Positions 1 to 9,517 of a stretch of 64,000 nucleotides of DNA are shown piece after piece. Position numbers and translations under genes: made by a program. Location of the stretch: positions 372,001 through 436,000 of the forward strand of contig NZ_JAIQZE010000001.1 of assembly GCF_020164595.1 (NCBI RefSeq). The letters are read 5' to 3'. How positions within the stretch are numbered: the first letter of the stretch is position 1; every line of letters starts with the position of its first letter. The notes beneath the pieces were generated by a model. The model ran no database searches. It had not been told where the DNA came from and worked only from the letters and a program-made list of their open reading frames with translations. Origin of the DNA: Psychroflexus longus (GTDB lineage: Bacteria > Bacteroidota > Bacteroidia > Flavobacteriales > Flavobacteriaceae).

Positions 1-272
1 GACAGTTAAAAAAATTTGAAATGGCTAGTCAGCTTCTTAAAAGTGGTACCTCAATAGGAGCAAACATATGAGAAGCTCAAAATGCTAAAAGCAAAGCTGA
101 TTTTATTCATAAATTTAAAATCGCTGCAAAAGAAGTTGATGAAACTGAATACTGGATTGAACTATGTAAGGGCTCGGACTATTATCCTAATCCTGAAAAG
201 TAATTATTTGAGGATCTTAAAGTAATTAGTAAAGTCGTTAGTAAAATTATATCTTCTACAAAGAAATCATAA
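1..272 (+). pseudogene. Four-helix-bundle (S23/TIGR02436-type) protein, broken, 5' end outside the window
   Basis: Reading the frame from base 3 gives a peptide typical of the small four-helix-bundle family often found as insertions in or near rRNA and other operons. The landmarks LLKSGTSIGAN, EAQNAKSKADFIHK, AAKEVDETEYWIEL and a K/S-rich tail are all in order. Two in-frame stops interrupt it: TGA at 69-71, where relatives usually have Arg or another residue just before EAQ, and TAA at 201-203. The frame ends at TAA 270-272. The gene therefore appears dead unless the stops are sequence errors. It lies 42 bp upstream of scoB on the same strand. Recoding of TGA is unlikely because other genes here stop at TGA and the second lesion is TAA. 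Confidence 0.75.
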
Positions 273-314
273 TTTCCAAATTAAAAAAATTTTAAAACCA
301 TCAAATTAATTAAA

Positions 315-968
315 ATGTTAGATAAAAAAGGAATTGCAAAACGAATTGCACAAGAAGTACAAGATGGCTTTTATGTCAATCTTGGTATCGGTATTCCTAC
401 TTTAGTAGCCAATTACGTTCGCGACGATATAGAGTTGGAGTTCCAGAGTGAAAATGGAATTCTAGGAATGGGACCCTTCCCTAAAGAAGAAGAGGTAGAC
501 GCAGACCTTATTAATGCAGGTAAACAAACCATAACCGCTCTCCCTGGCGCTAGTTTCTTTGACTCGTCAATGAGTTTTGGAATGATACGAGGACAGCATG
601 TGGATCTCACTATTTTAGGAGCAATGGAAGTTGCCCAAAATGGAAATATCGCTAACTGGAAGATTCCAGGCAAAATGGTGAAAGGTATGGGTGGAGCAAT
701 GGATCTTGTAGGTTCAGCTAAAAATATCATCGTGGCCATGATGCATACGAATAAAGCGGGTGAATCCAAGTTACTAAAAACCTGTTCGCTACCACTCACT
801 GGAGTGGAATGTGTAACTAAAATCGTCACCAATATGGCGGTTCTGGATATTGTAGATAAAAAGTTCAGGCTATTAGAACGTGCTCCAGGAGTCAGTGTTG
901 AGGAGATTCAAAAAGCAACAGAGGGAGATTTGATCGTAGAAGGTGACATTCCTGAAATTTCAATCTAG
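315..968 (+). CDS. scoB: 3-oxoacid CoA-transferase subunit B (succinyl-CoA:3-ketoacid type)
   Basis: This is the beta subunit of the heterodimeric cytoplasmic CoA-transferase that moves CoA from succinyl-CoA to acetoacetate, a step in ketone-body or branched-chain catabolism. The 217-residue length is normal for the family. The glycine-rich start NLGIGIPT and the SENG motif are present; Glu46 of SENG is the expected catalytic glutamate that forms the enzyme-CoA thioester. The C-terminal half keeps GGAMDLV and LLERAPGVS. The partner subunit A is normally the gene just upstream. Here only a broken four-helix-bundle gene is visible, so subunit A probably lies beyond the left edge. The gene ends at a hairpin shared with the convergent atpC. 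Confidence 0.93.
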   Translation: MLDKKGIAKRIAQEVQDGFYVNLGIGIPTLVANYVRDDIELEFQSENGILGMGPFPKEEEVDADLINAGKQTITALPGASFFDSSMSFGMIRGQHVDLTILGAMEVAQNGNIANWKIPGKMVKGMGGAMDLVGSAKNIIVAMMHTNKAGESKLLKTCSLPLTGVECVTKIVTNMAVLDIVDKKFRLLERAPGVSVEEIQKATEGDLIVEGDIPEISI

Positions 969-983
969 AAAATTTCTAAAATC

Positions 984-1027
984 AAAAAAAAAGGAGCTAA
1001 TCTGTAGATTAGCTCCTTTTTAAATTT
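984..1027. terminator. Bidirectional rho-independent terminator between scoB and atpC
   Basis: The arms GGAGCTAATC (993-1002) and GATTAGCTCC (1007-1016) pair perfectly around a 4-base loop. An A-run (984-992) stands on the left and a T-run (1017-1027, one A in it) on the right. Each strand therefore ends its transcript in a U-tract, which fits convergent scoB and atpC. Confidence 0.9.
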
Positions 1028-1041
1028 TTTACCGATACTGA

Positions 1042-1317
1042 TTAATCGATAAGTATAACAACTTTATTGTCTTGTAATTCGATTACACCTCCAGAAATAT
1101 CGAAGTTATATTTTGATTCTTTCTCATAAAACTTATCCTTAGATTTCTTTGGCAGGGTAACAGACGAATCTAATTTGATTGTGCCTTTTTGAAGCACTGA
1201 AACTACAGGGGCGTGATTATCCAAAATCTGGAATTCTCCGCTCATCCCTGGAACACTCACAGATTTGACTTCTTCACTAAGTATGATATCTTCCGGACTT
1301 ACTATTTCTAGATGCAT
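1042..1317 (-). CDS. atpC: ATP synthase F1 subunit epsilon, short form
   Basis: This is the epsilon subunit of the F1 sector on the cytoplasmic face, part of the rotor stalk. The N-terminal beta-sandwich is recognisable from LEIVSPEDIILSEEV, SVPGMSGEFQILDNHAPV and a closing ISGGVIELQDNKVVIL. At 91 residues it stops after the beta-sandwich and lacks the C-terminal two-helix domain that inhibits ATP hydrolysis in E. coli. Short epsilon proteins are common in Bacteroidetes, so I read this as normal rather than truncated. It follows atpD by 15 bp. The other ATP synthase subunits are not in the window, as expected for flavobacteria, where atpD-atpC is a separate unit. Confidence 0.93.
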   Translation of the reverse strand: MHLEIVSPEDIILSEEVKSVSVPGMSGEFQILDNHAPVVSVLQKGTIKLDSSVTLPKKSKDKFYEKESKYNFDISGGVIELQDNKVVILID

Positions 1318-1332
1318 TGAGTATATTTTTTA

Positions 1333-2844
<1,512 letters not shown>

Positions 2845-2898
2845 CTAAGGATTTTATTTAGTGGACTTTCTGGGAAAACCCGTATTTAAAATTTTTTG

Positions 2899-2906
2899 CA
2901 AATATA
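2899..2906 (-). promoter_or_regulatory. Candidate Bacteroidetes -7 box for atpD-atpC
   Basis: On the minus strand these bases read TATATTTG, an exact match to the Bacteroidetes -7 consensus TAnnTTTG, about 58 bp before the atpD start. No TTG is seen at the usual -33 spacing, and such a box arises often by chance in AT-rich spacers. Confidence 0.35.
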
Positions 2907-2962
2907 TAGTATTTAAATAAATCTTTTATTGCAATATGCTTTTTTGTAAATAATTCATTTAT

Positions 2963-4810
2963 CTATTCTACCGTTACGGATTTTGCAAGGTTTCTAGGTT
3001 GATCAACATTCTTACCTAACATCACCGCGATGTGATAAGAGAAGAGCTGTAAAGGAATTGTTGTGAGAAGCGGTGTTAGTGCTTCAAAGGTTTCCGGAAC
3101 TTCTATGACATGGTCTGCCATATTCTTTACAGAAGTATCTCCTTCAGTTACAATAGCGATTATTTTACCTTTTCTGGACTTTATTTCCTGAATATTACTG
3201 ACGACTTTTTCGTAATGTCCTTTTTTGGTTGCGATTACAACGACAGGCATTTGTTCATCAATAAGGGCGATTGGACCATGCTTCATTTCTGCTGCAGGGT
3301 ATCCTTCCGCATGTATGTATGAGATCTCTTTCAGTTTAAGTGCACCTTCCAAAGCAACAGGGAAGTTATATCCTCTACCTAGATAAAGACAATTTTTAGC
3401 GTTTTTATAAACTTTAGCGACTTCAATAATGTGCTTGTTAGATTCTAAAGCTTTTTCAATTTTGGATGGAATCAATTCCATCTCATTCAAATACATGTGG
3501 TAATCTGTATTTGAAATTGACCCTTTAGCTTTTCCAAGTTTGAGAGCTATTAAACTAAGAATTGTAATCTGTGTTGTAAAAGCTTTGGTAGATGCGACTC
3601 CAATTTCCGGACCAGCATGTGTATATGCACCCGCATGAGTTTCTCTCGAAATCGATGAGCCTACTACATTACATACTCCAAACACAAATGCCCCGTTTTC
3701 CTTGGCTAATTTTATGGCTGCCATAGTATCTGCAGTCTCCCCGCTTTGAGAGATCGCGATAACTACATCATCTTTATTGATGACCGGATTTCTATATCTA
3801 AATTCTGAAGCATATTCAACTTCTACAGGAATTCTGGCCAGGTCTTCAAAAATATATTCTGACACTAAACCAGCATGCCATGAAGTTCCACAAGCCACAA
3901 CTATAATTCGTTTGGCATTTAGAAATCTCTCCAAGTTATCATCAACTCCAGCCATTCTAATAATTCCTTGGTCGGCTAGCATCCTACCTCTGTAAGTGTC
4001 CTTGATTGCACTTGGTTGCTCATAGATTTCTTTGAGCATAAAATGTTCGTAACCAGCCTTTTCAATTTGGTCAAGATTTAGCTGAAGTTTTTGCACGTAA
4101 GGATCCACAAGCTTGTCATCCTTTATTTTTCTGACTTTTACGTGCTTTCCTAATCTTACGACAGCCATTTCACCATCTTCAAGATAAATGGCTTTTTTGG
4201 TATATTCAATGAACGGTGAGGCATCTGAAGCAATAAAGTACTCATTGTCACCAACACCTATTGCTAAAGGGCTACCAAGTCTGGCTACTACTATTTCGTT
4301 AGGTTTAGTTTTATCAAACACAGCAATAGCGTAAGCACCTACGGTTTGGTTTAAAGCAATCTGAACTGCTTTACCTAATTTGACCTCTTCATTGGTCATG
4401 ATATCCTCGATTAAATTTACTAGAACTTCAGTATCTGTATCGGAAGCAAACTTATAGCCTCTGTTCTGAAGCTCAGTTTTTAAAGATTCGTAGTTCTCTA
4501 TGATTCCATTATGAATAATCGCTAAGTCGCCAGAATTGGAATAATGGGGATGAGAATTAACATCGTTAGGCTCTCCGTGAGTAGCCCATCGTGTATGGCC
4601 AATACCTACTGTACCTTTAAGAGCAATTTCAGATTCGCATTTTTTTTGCAGATCAGCAACTTTCCCTTTTGTTTTACAAATATTTAAATCTTTGCCATCG
4701 TAAATGGCTATACCAGCACTATCATAACCTCTATACTCAAGACGCTTTAGTCCTTTTAGTACAATAGGATAAGCTTGTTCTTTGCCTATATATCCAACAA
4801 TTCCACACAT
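2963..4810 (-). CDS. glmS: Glutamine--fructose-6-phosphate aminotransferase (isomerizing)
   Basis: GlmS makes glucosamine-6-phosphate from fructose-6-phosphate and glutamine, the entry step to peptidoglycan and LPS amino sugars, in the cytoplasm. The N-terminal class II glutaminase domain starts MCGIVGY, where Cys2 becomes the nucleophile after Met removal. It also shows HTRWATHGEP and the DTEVL segment. Two SIS sugar-isomerase domains follow, with SQSGETADT and ASTKAFTTQ in the first. The chain ends with the conserved NLAKSVTVE tail. At 615 residues it is full length. It is the last gene of a minus-strand set with DUF4270 and a short glycogen-synthase-like gene; the gap upstream is only 9 bp. 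No glmS ribozyme is visible in that gap. Confidence 0.97.
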   Translation of the reverse strand: MCGIVGYIGKEQAYPIVLKGLKRLEYRGYDSAGIAIYDGKDLNICKTKGKVADLQKKCESEIALKGTVGIGHTRWATHGEPNDVNSHPHYSNSGDLAIIHNGIIENYESLKTELQNRGYKFASDTDTEVLVNLIEDIMTNEEVKLGKAVQIALNQTVGAYAIAVFDKTKPNEIVVARLGSPLAIGVGDNEYFIASDASPFIEYTKKAIYLEDGEMAVVRLGKHVKVRKIKDDKLVDPYVQKLQLNLDQIEKAGYEHFMLKEIYEQPSAIKDTYRGRMLADQGIIRMAGVDDNLERFLNAKRIIVVACGTSWHAGLVSEYIFEDLARIPVEVEYASEFRYRNPVINKDDVVIAISQSGETADTMAAIKLAKENGAFVFGVCNVVGSSISRETHAGAYTHAGPEIGVASTKAFTTQITILSLIALKLGKAKGSISNTDYHMYLNEMELIPSKIEKALESNKHIIEVAKVYKNAKNCLYLGRGYNFPVALEGALKLKEISYIHAEGYPAAEMKHGPIALIDEQMPVVVIATKKGHYEKVVSNIQEIKSRKGKIIAIVTEGDTSVKNMADHVIEVPETFEALTPLLTTIPLQLFSYHIAVMLGKNVDQPRNLAKSVTVE

Positions 4811-4819
4811 AATATCTTA

Positions 4820-6382
4820 TTAGTTAGTTTCAGTATAAATGATTCTCAACTTCATTTTTTTGGATTCAGTAGCAGATTGATTTCCGTGAATAACGATACC
4901 TCTGGGGGTTTCCATCATACTGCTAGGAACATTTTCTGAAATTCCAAGTTGAGAATTTTGAGTTTTTAAAAAATTTTGTTGATTCACATTTGGCGCAACA
5001 TAAACGCCCAACTTCACATTGGTTGAGTCGCTATTGATCACGTTATTGATATGTGATGTGAGCCTGATTCTATAGAACAAGTCCCCATTATCATCTTCAT
5101 CTAAAGGCGCTAAGTGAATAAATCGAGAAGTAGTAGGGTTTTCTGAAGCAGTAGGGTCTCGCAAATAATCTTCCAGGACTTCCTCATCATCCAGATTAAA
5201 CAGAAAGATTCTGTTTAATCTATTTTTTGAATTTGGGGCTACTTCTTCATTGATGTAAAGATCTAGATTCGCTTCATTAATAAGCCAACCATTGGATCTT
5301 AATTCTTCCAATTCATCAGAAATTCCATCACCATCCGAGTCTGGTCCAGCAAAAAGTTTGATTATACCAGACGATCCTTCACCACCTTTAAGATATATAT
5401 TTTCTTCACCCTGTATAGTATCTTGACTAGTCAAGTCTACGTTAAAATTATTGTTGTAAAGGTTAAGTTTTATTCCATTAAAATTCAAAACAAACTGATT
5501 GTACCGTGTTTCAACAGTAGTCGCGCCCTCATCATTTTCTACTTCCACCTCATTTCTGTAATAAATAGTGATGTTGGCATCTGCATTTTGAAAATCAAAC
5601 ATTGACATGCTCATTACAGGCTGCTGCTGCTCAGCTTCTATTAAAAATCCTCTTAAATAGTTTCTGAAGGCGGCATTACTTGCTAAGACTTCGGGATTGG
5701 GAGCATTAATGATTTTTTCATTGAAATACTCGTTTGGCATCTTAATCCGAATTCTTGGAGATAGGTTGAGAGTATCCAAACTTCCATTAAAAGTAGTTTC
5801 AACTAAGACAACTGGATCCGTAAGATCGGTGGGTTTTATGATATCTGAAGTGACCACCGGTTCTGTTTCAATGTTTGAATTGAATTGGTCAAGTTGATTT
5901 GTATAATATAGTTGTCTGTCCTGAAAATCTCCATTCTGTCCCGGATCAAGATCCCTTAAAAACTGATTGGACTGGTATACATTAAGCTTAAAGCTTCCAT
6001 TTCCATAGACAGAATCCAACTCAAATTCATTCTCTTCGATCTGCCTGCTGTAGAAAGGAAGCGTCATAACAACTGAATCTATAACCGGGTTTGTACCAAA
6101 ATTTGGATTGGTCTCGGCCAAACCTAATTGGGTAAGCAATTTGGTTTCAGACATACCATAAACTGGATCTGAATAGTGACCTATAAAATAATTTCTTAAA
6201 CCATTGGCTTGTATTGCGTTATGCTTTTCGCTAAAAGCTACTATATTTTCACTTTCGTATGGAGGTTGTACTTGTATGCTATTGATATAATCTGTACCAA
6301 CTTCTGAATACTCATTCTCACAGGAAAACAATAAAGTTAATACTAGAATTGAAGCTAAACTTCTAATTGCAATTTTCGACAT
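4820..6382 (-). CDS. DUF4270 family lipoprotein
   Basis: This is a 520-residue surface or periplasmic lipoprotein of the DUF4270 family, known almost only from Bacteroidetes and without an assigned function. The signal peptide ends in a lipobox, LLFSC, with Cys21 as the lipid site. The family's opening landmarks follow: SEVGTDYINS, a long beta-rich body with FIGHYSDPVYGMSETKLLTQ, and a C-terminal strand-rich tail. One stretch has calcium-binding-like Asp spacing (GPDSDGDGISDE). It lies between glmS and the short glycogen-synthase-like gene with 4-9 bp gaps, an order I know from other flavobacteria. Function in the cluster is unknown. Confidence 0.85.
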   Translation of the reverse strand: MSKIAIRSLASILVLTLLFSCENEYSEVGTDYINSIQVQPPYESENIVAFSEKHNAIQANGLRNYFIGHYSDPVYGMSETKLLTQLGLAETNPNFGTNPVIDSVVMTLPFYSRQIEENEFELDSVYGNGSFKLNVYQSNQFLRDLDPGQNGDFQDRQLYYTNQLDQFNSNIETEPVVTSDIIKPTDLTDPVVLVETTFNGSLDTLNLSPRIRIKMPNEYFNEKIINAPNPEVLASNAAFRNYLRGFLIEAEQQQPVMSMSMFDFQNADANITIYYRNEVEVENDEGATTVETRYNQFVLNFNGIKLNLYNNNFNVDLTSQDTIQGEENIYLKGGEGSSGIIKLFAGPDSDGDGISDELEELRSNGWLINEANLDLYINEEVAPNSKNRLNRIFLFNLDDEEVLEDYLRDPTASENPTTSRFIHLAPLDEDDNGDLFYRIRLTSHINNVINSDSTNVKLGVYVAPNVNQQNFLKTQNSQLGISENVPSSMMETPRGIVIHGNQSATESKKMKLRIIYTETN

Positions 6383-6386
6383 AAAA

Positions 6387-7208
6387 TTAATCTTCTTCTT
6401 CGTTTAATATATCTTTTAGGTAGTAAGTCTGGTAGGCATTTGCCATTTCTTCTCGCTTCACGTATGGCAAAATTGGTAATTCAGAATTTTCAATATAAGA
6501 CCTAAGCTCCTCAGAAATATTTTCGCTCCCGATCACTAAACCGTCAGAGTTATCAATAGCAACTTTTAATAGATTGTCATGAGTTGGGCTGTCCAAATGA
6601 GCTACTGCATCGTCTTCTATACCATCAAACAAAACTTTCTTTTTCATCTCTTCATCTAACGTTCCCTTAAAGTTTTGATTGTATAGAGAAGTCACAATTT
6701 TAGCGTCAGAAAATAAAGGTTCATTCCCGTAATAATGTCTTAGATACATCGGCAACAAGGATGACATCCATCCATGAACGTGAATGATATCTGGAGACCA
6801 GTTCAATTTTTTTACAGTTTCAATAACTCCTTTTGCAAAAAAGATCGCACGTTCATCGTTATCATCAAATAATTCACCGTCTTCGTCAGAAAAAGTTGCT
6901 TTCCTTTTGAAATAATCTTCATTATCTATAAAGTAAACTTGCATCCTTTCTTTTGGAATTGAAGCTACCTTGATAATCAGTGGCATATCCAAATCGTTAA
7001 TGACCAAATTCATTCCTGAAAGTCGAATAACCTCGTGTAATTGATGCCTACGCTCATTTATATTTCCAAACCTTGGCATAAAAATACGAGTTTGACCACC
7101 CGAGGCATTTATAAGTTTTGGAGCTTCAAAAGCTGTTGAAGAAATATCATTTTCGGGCAAATAAGGAACAACCTCAGATGAAACGTAAAGTATGCGTTTA
7201 TCTTTCAT
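6387..7208 (-). CDS. Short glycogen/starch-synthase-like protein (N-terminal GT5 domain only)
   Basis: The 273 residues match the N-terminal Rossmann-like half of GT5 glycogen synthase: a start KRILYVSSEVVPYLPEN, an RIFMPRFGNINERRHQLHE block and DIIHVHGWMSSLLPMYLRH. A full GlgA is close to 470-500 residues. The whole C-terminal GT-B half, with its nucleotide-sugar site, is absent, and the usual KTGGLGD substrate loop is replaced by LINASGGQTR. Catalysis as a glycogen synthase is therefore doubtful. The short form is regular in flavobacteria beside DUF4270 and glmS, so it is probably a retained protein of unknown role rather than a fragment. It is divergent from panC. Confidence 0.8.
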   Translation of the reverse strand: MKDKRILYVSSEVVPYLPENDISSTAFEAPKLINASGGQTRIFMPRFGNINERRHQLHEVIRLSGMNLVINDLDMPLIIKVASIPKERMQVYFIDNEDYFKRKATFSDEDGELFDDNDERAIFFAKGVIETVKKLNWSPDIIHVHGWMSSLLPMYLRHYYGNEPLFSDAKIVTSLYNQNFKGTLDEEMKKKVLFDGIEDDAVAHLDSPTHDNLLKVAIDNSDGLVIGSENISEELRSYIENSELPILPYVKREEMANAYQTYYLKDILNEEED

Positions 7209-7245
7209 AGAATTTTTACATTAAAGATTAATGACAAAAAGTTTG

Positions 7246-7253
7246 CAAATTTA
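7246..7253 (-). promoter_or_regulatory. Candidate -7 box for the glycogen-synthase-like/DUF4270/glmS set
   Basis: On the minus strand the bases read TAAATTTG, an exact TAnnTTTG match 38 bp before the start of the short synthase gene. It lies in the 109-bp divergent spacer with panC. No clear -33 TTG is seen at the preferred distance. Confidence 0.4.
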
Positions 7254-7317
7254 CAAAAATTTATGTGGATTCCCGTGAAAATATTAATATTGCAAACTCA
7301 ATACATATACACAGCTT

Positions 7318-8166
7318 GTGGTTATTAACTCAAAAACGTCTCTCCAAGAAGTTTTAGAAATTATTAAAAAAGAAGGCAAAACGGTTGGGCTTGTTCCTAC
7401 CATGGGTGCCTTACATGATGGGCATTTATCTTTAATAAATTTTGCTTACTCGCATTGCGATACGATTGTAGTAAGTATTTTTGTGAATCCTACTCAGTTT
7501 AACAACGCATCAGACCTAGAAAAATACCCTCGTAACGTAAGTAATGATACCGAATTTCTAAAACAACATAATCCTAAAACAATTGTTTTTACTCCAGATG
7601 TGAGCGATATATATAACGATAAAGTTGAGGCAGAATCTTTTGATTTTGGAAGTTATGTCGACTTTATGGAAGGTGAATTTAGAGTAGGCCATTTTGATGG
7701 AGTGGGAAGTGTTTTAAAGCGGCTTTTTGATATCGTCAAACCAGACAAGGCCTTTTTTGGTGAAAAGGACTTTCAGCAACTCATGGTTGTGAAAAAATTG
7801 GTCAAAATCACTGACCAGGATGTGGAAATTATAGGCTGTCCAACCAGCAGAAATGAATTTGGTCTAGCTCAAAGCTCTAGAAATTTTCGCCTTACTGATT
7901 CAGAATTGAAAGTGGCAGAACTTATTTATAGAGCTCTATCCAAAGCCAAAAAAATGTTTGACAACAATTCCATTAAAGAAATTGAAACCGAGGTAGAAAA
8001 TATGTTTGAAGATGAGCCCGCTTTCCAACTCGAATATTTTTCTATTGTAAAAGAAGATGATCTTATTCCAACAAAAACTAAAGAACCTAAACAAAACTAC
8101 AGAGCGTTTATAGCTGCCTTTCTTGGAGAAGTTAGGTTGATCGATAATATGGCGCTGAATTATTAA
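7318..8166 (+). CDS. panC: Pantoate--beta-alanine ligase (pantothenate synthetase)
   Basis: PanC joins pantoate and beta-alanine with ATP to form pantothenate, the precursor of CoA, in the cytoplasm. The ATP-binding HIGH-like motif is seen in PTMGALHDGHLSL, followed by VSIFVNPTQF, AFFGEKDFQQL and the KMSKS-like region around SSRNFRLT. The 282-residue length is normal. The start is a GTG at 7318: the next in-frame ATG lies inside the conserved PTMGALH motif, so a start upstream of it is required. panD follows after 3 bp, which gives the beta-alanine needed for this reaction. Confidence 0.95.
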   Translation: MVINSKTSLQEVLEIIKKEGKTVGLVPTMGALHDGHLSLINFAYSHCDTIVVSIFVNPTQFNNASDLEKYPRNVSNDTEFLKQHNPKTIVFTPDVSDIYNDKVEAESFDFGSYVDFMEGEFRVGHFDGVGSVLKRLFDIVKPDKAFFGEKDFQQLMVVKKLVKITDQDVEIIGCPTSRNEFGLAQSSRNFRLTDSELKVAELIYRALSKAKKMFDNNSIKEIETEVENMFEDEPAFQLEYFSIVKEDDLIPTKTKEPKQNYRAFIAAFLGEVRLIDNMALNY

Positions 8167-8169
8167 ATT

Positions 8170-8517
8170 ATGCAAATACATTTAGTCAAGTCAAAAATTC
8201 ATCGCGTCACCGTTACTGGTGCCGATCTTAATTACATTGGTAGCATCACCATAGATGAAGATCTTATGGATGCCGCAAACATCTTTGAAGGTGAAAAAAT
8301 ACAAGTGGTCAACAACTCCAATGGGGAACGTTTAGAAACTTATGCCATTCCCGGTGCAAGAGGCAGTGGAGAAATCACGCTAAATGGCGCTGCAGCAAGA
8401 AAAGTCTCTCCTGGAGATATTCTTATTTTAATGGCTTACGCCATTATGACTCCGGAAGAAGCAAAAAATTTTAAACCTAAACTTGTCTTTCCAAACGAAA
8501 GAAATCTCCTGAATTAA
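8170..8517 (+). CDS. panD: Aspartate 1-decarboxylase
   Basis: PanD decarboxylates aspartate to beta-alanine, the substrate of PanC next door. The 115-residue proenzyme carries the self-cleavage site at Gly24-Ser25 within [10 protein letters not shown]; Ser25 becomes the pyruvoyl group. The conserved [17 protein letters not shown] stretch is present. It sits 3 bp after panC and 5 bp before the next gene, so the three are almost surely co-transcribed. Confidence 0.96.
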   Translation: MQIHLVKSKIHRVTVTGADLNYIGSITIDEDLMDAANIFEGEKIQVVNNSNGERLETYAIPGARGSGEITLNGAAARKVSPGDILILMAYAIMTPEEAKNFKPKLVFPNERNLLN

Positions 8518-8522
8518 CCTGT

Positions 8523-9485
8523 ATGAAAAAAGCCATTAAAAAATGGGGGAAGACTCTTGGTCCAATGGCTTTAGGTATTTTCTTTATTTGGTATTCTTTA
8601 TCAAAGTTTACTTCAGAAGAACTTGACCAACTTTGGTTCAATATCAAAAACGTTGATATCATCTGGGTCATACTATCTTTTACGATGGGAATCTTATCTC
8701 ATTTGTCTAGGTCTTACAGGTGGAAATATTTACTTGAACCCGTTCAAATTGTTCCAAAATTTTATAACTGCTTTCTATCGCTTATGCTTGGGTATCTGGC
8801 TAATCTTGGCATCCCAAGATCTGGAGAAGTATTAAGAGGTGCGACTTTAGCATCCTATGAAAATGTAAAATTTGAAAAGACTTTTGGCACTATCATTACT
8901 GAGCGTCTTGTAGACTTAGTTATGCTTCTTTCAATAGTTGGAATTACCTCTATTTCTCAGAGTGACAAAATATTTGAATTCTTTAAAAACCAAAACATCA
9001 ATCCTTTTTTTGGAGGATTGCTAATTGTTACTATGATTTTACTACTGCTTATTGGTTTTAGAATAATAAAATACAGCAAACTTCCTTTGTTTCAAAAATT
9101 AAAAAATTTCATAGAAGAACTTTTCAATGGGATGAAAAGCGTATTTTCAATGAAAAATAAAGTCTATTTCTTATTTCACACTTTTGCGATTTGGGGGCTT
9201 TATGTAGGTATGTTTTATGTTTTGAAACATGCATTTCCAGAAACTCAGGATCTTGGCCTGCAAGCTACTCTTGTAGCATTTATATTTGGCGCATTCGCGA
9301 TGACAGTCACCAATGGAGGGATTGGTCTTTACCCTATAGCCATAGGCATCGCCTTTAACGCCTTTGGAGTTCCAACAGAAACAGGAGAAGCATTTGGCTG
9401 GGTAATGTGGGGAACGCAAACAGGTCTTGTTATAGTTTTAGGCGGACTTTCCTTCCTGCTTTTACCACTTCTCAACAGAAGATAA
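8523..9485 (+). CDS. YbhN/AglD-type integral membrane protein (lysylphosphatidylglycerol synthase TM-region family)
   Basis: This is a 320-residue inner-membrane protein with about eight hydrophobic helices, of the family that includes the flippase-like N-terminal domain of MprF. The family landmarks are LSHLSRSYRWKYLLEP near residue 60, the RSGEVLRGATLASYE block near 100, a TERLVDLVML helix and the late NGGIGLYPIAIG segment. No catalytic domain is attached. Members are thought to move or help attach lipid-linked material, but the substrate here is unknown. The gene lies 5 bp after panD in a tight run that continues to radA; the link to pantothenate synthesis is by position only, an arrangement seen in other flavobacteria. 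Confidence 0.85.
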   Translation: MKKAIKKWGKTLGPMALGIFFIWYSLSKFTSEELDQLWFNIKNVDIIWVILSFTMGILSHLSRSYRWKYLLEPVQIVPKFYNCFLSLMLGYLANLGIPRSGEVLRGATLASYENVKFEKTFGTIITERLVDLVMLLSIVGITSISQSDKIFEFFKNQNINPFFGGLLIVTMILLLLIGFRIIKYSKLPLFQKLKNFIEELFNGMKSVFSMKNKVYFLFHTFAIWGLYVGMFYVLKHAFPETQDLGLQATLVAFIFGAFAMTVTNGGIGLYPIAIGIAFNAFGVPTETGEAFGWVMWGTQTGLVIVLGGLSFLLLPLLNRR

Positions 9486-9517
9486 TTTTAGTACATTAGC
9501 AATCTAAACCAAAGCTT

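Noticed and set aside
69-71. In-frame TGA in the four-helix-bundle frame as a recoded Trp or Sec codon
   Set aside because: Relatives do not have a conserved Trp or Cys there, TGA ends other genes in the window, and a second lesion (TAA) follows in the same frame.
413-832. 139-codon open frame on the minus strand inside scoB
   Set aside because: It lies opposite a well-conserved gene, its product has no recognisable motif and it is explained by codon bias of scoB.
4811-4819. glmS ribozyme upstream of glmS
   Set aside because: Only 9 bp separate glmS from the upstream gene, so there is no room, and such ribozymes are known mainly from Gram-positive bacteria.
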